This document shows, in pieces, positions 5,943 to 6,211 of a DNA stretch of 6,211 nt. The stretch lies in assembly GCA_027051265.1 (NCBI GenBank), contig JALTZH010000026.1:1-6211 (forward strand). The letters run 5' to 3'. This DNA is from an archaeon. Lineage in GTDB: Archaea > Hydrothermarchaeota > Hydrothermarchaeia > JALTZZ01 > JALUTC01. The position numbers were made by a program, and so were the translations under genes. Every line of letters starts with the position of its first letter. Position 1 is the stretch's first letter. A model generated the notes under the pieces. The model was not told where the DNA came from and did not search any database. It saw only the letters and a program-made list of their open reading frames with translations.

Positions 5943-6200
5943 TTATTCGACAGGTATTGAACCTTTACCTGGTGGTAAAACTTTTCTCCACTTGTTACCT
6001 TCAGCTTCCATTACCCATACTTTTTTAATGTTTTTACCTGATTTTTTAGCAATATCAATTACTTCTTTCTCATTTGGCATCTTATCTAATTCTGCTAGGA
6101 TTACAAATCTCTTAGCTTCAACAGGCCCTTCTTTTCCTCTTATTACAACTTTTCTTCCAAGATATTCTAGACCATATACTCTATATACTTTCTTTGCCAT
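5943..6200 (-). CDS. Small basic protein of unknown function (85 residues)
   Basis: I do not recognise this protein. It starts MAKKVYRVYGLEYLGRKVV, a basic beta-strand-rich region with RGKEGPVEAKRFVILAEL (21-38). A predicted helix follows (NEKEVIDIAKKSGKN, 43-57), then a strand pair and a basic, Gly/Pro-rich tail KVWVMEAEGNKWRKVLPPGKGSIP (60-83). There is no signal peptide, membrane segment, Cys pair or enzyme motif. Its size, basic character and strand-helix-strand pattern are compatible with a nucleic-acid-binding or ribosome-associated protein, which is only a guess. It has the only strong ribosome-site-like sequence in the window: GGGGGAT followed by ATAG before the ATG, so it may be highly translated. 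It precedes prs by 26 nt on the same strand, suggesting co-transcription. The coding call rests on this site, the protein-like composition and the close packing. Confidence 0.75.
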   Translation of the reverse strand: MAKKVYRVYGLEYLGRKVVIRGKEGPVEAKRFVILAELDKMPNEKEVIDIAKKSGKNIKKVWVMEAEGNKWRKVLPPGKGSIPVE

Positions 6201-6203
6201 CTA

Positions 6204-6211
6204 TATCCCCC
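6204..6211 (-). promoter_or_regulatory. Ribosome binding site-like sequence of the 85-residue gene
   Basis: On the minus strand the window edge reads GGGGGATATAG and then ATG. The G-rich block lies six nt upstream of the start and can pair partly with the archaeal 16S 3' end (AUCACCUCC). No other gene in the window has a comparably G-rich block before its start, which supports this start codon. The sequence is cut by the window edge, so upstream context is not visible. Confidence 0.5.

Noticed and set aside
5943-6200. Assignment of the 85-residue protein to ribosomal protein L18Ae/LX (eL20)
   Set aside because: The short start KVYRVYG is superficially similar, but the rest lacks the LX pattern as I know it; I could not support a name.
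1-6211. tRNA, rRNA, CRISPR, insertion sequence or integration site
   Set aside because: I saw no cloverleaf-like GC-rich segment, no regularly spaced repeats, no terminal inverted repeats and no transposase or integrase; coding genes account for nearly all bases.

Overview
The window is a gene-dense, strongly AT-rich piece of a chromosome, most likely from an archaeon and possibly a thermophilic one. The evidence is the archaeal flavour of several proteins (the dCTP deaminase/dUTPase-family enzyme, the short PRPP synthase with an NPHK motif, the HD phosphohydrolase with a GLDMAEGRARIPY motif). Almost no start codon has a Shine-Dalgarno sequence, as expected for mostly leaderless or short-leader transcripts. 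Arginine is encoded mainly by AGA/AGG, and ATA isoleucine codons are very common. I cannot place it below domain level from sequence alone. No tRNA, rRNA, CRISPR array, insertion sequence, prophage or toxin-antitoxin pair is visible. The genes are ordinary housekeeping and metabolism.

Layout. Positions 3-149 (+) hold the 3' end of an unrecognised gene. It overlaps by 17 nt a dUTPase/dCTP deaminase-family gene (133-618, +), which runs tail-to-tail (8-nt overlap) into a minus-strand cluster. In transcription order that cluster is an M20 metallopeptidase/deacylase (3379-2324), a HIT hydrolase (2316-1891), an HD-domain phosphohydrolase (1894-1115) and an O6-alkylguanine-DNA alkyltransferase (1114-611). 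Their spacings are +7, -4 and 0 nt, so they are almost certainly one operon. Thirteen bases from the M20 start codon, and divergent from it, begins ilvD (3393-5051, +), a full-length dihydroxyacid dehydratase of the [4Fe-4S]-type signature. ilvD converges with a 14-nt overlap on prs (5916-5038, -), a 292-residue ribose-phosphate pyrophosphokinase. Upstream of prs, and probably co-transcribed with it, is an 85-residue basic protein that I do not recognise (6200-5943, -).

How they fit together. Prs supplies PRPP for nucleotide, histidine and tryptophan synthesis. The dUTPase-like enzyme keeps uracil out of DNA and supplies dUMP. The alkyltransferase removes O6-alkylguanine lesions. The HD and HIT proteins are phosphate-ester or nucleotide-phosphoramidate hydrolases of unknown substrate. 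IlvD makes the 2-oxoacid precursors of valine, leucine, isoleucine and pantothenate, and the M20 enzyme probably works in amino-acid metabolism. The genome is packed to the limit here: there is no intergenic gap longer than 26 nt, and promoters and terminators must lie inside neighbouring coding sequences.

I found no clear undescribed multi-gene system. The points most worth a second look are the loss of the deaminase glutamate in the Dcd/Dut protein, the four-gene hydrolase/repair operon, the 13-nt divergent start region and the unrecognised small protein paired with prs.
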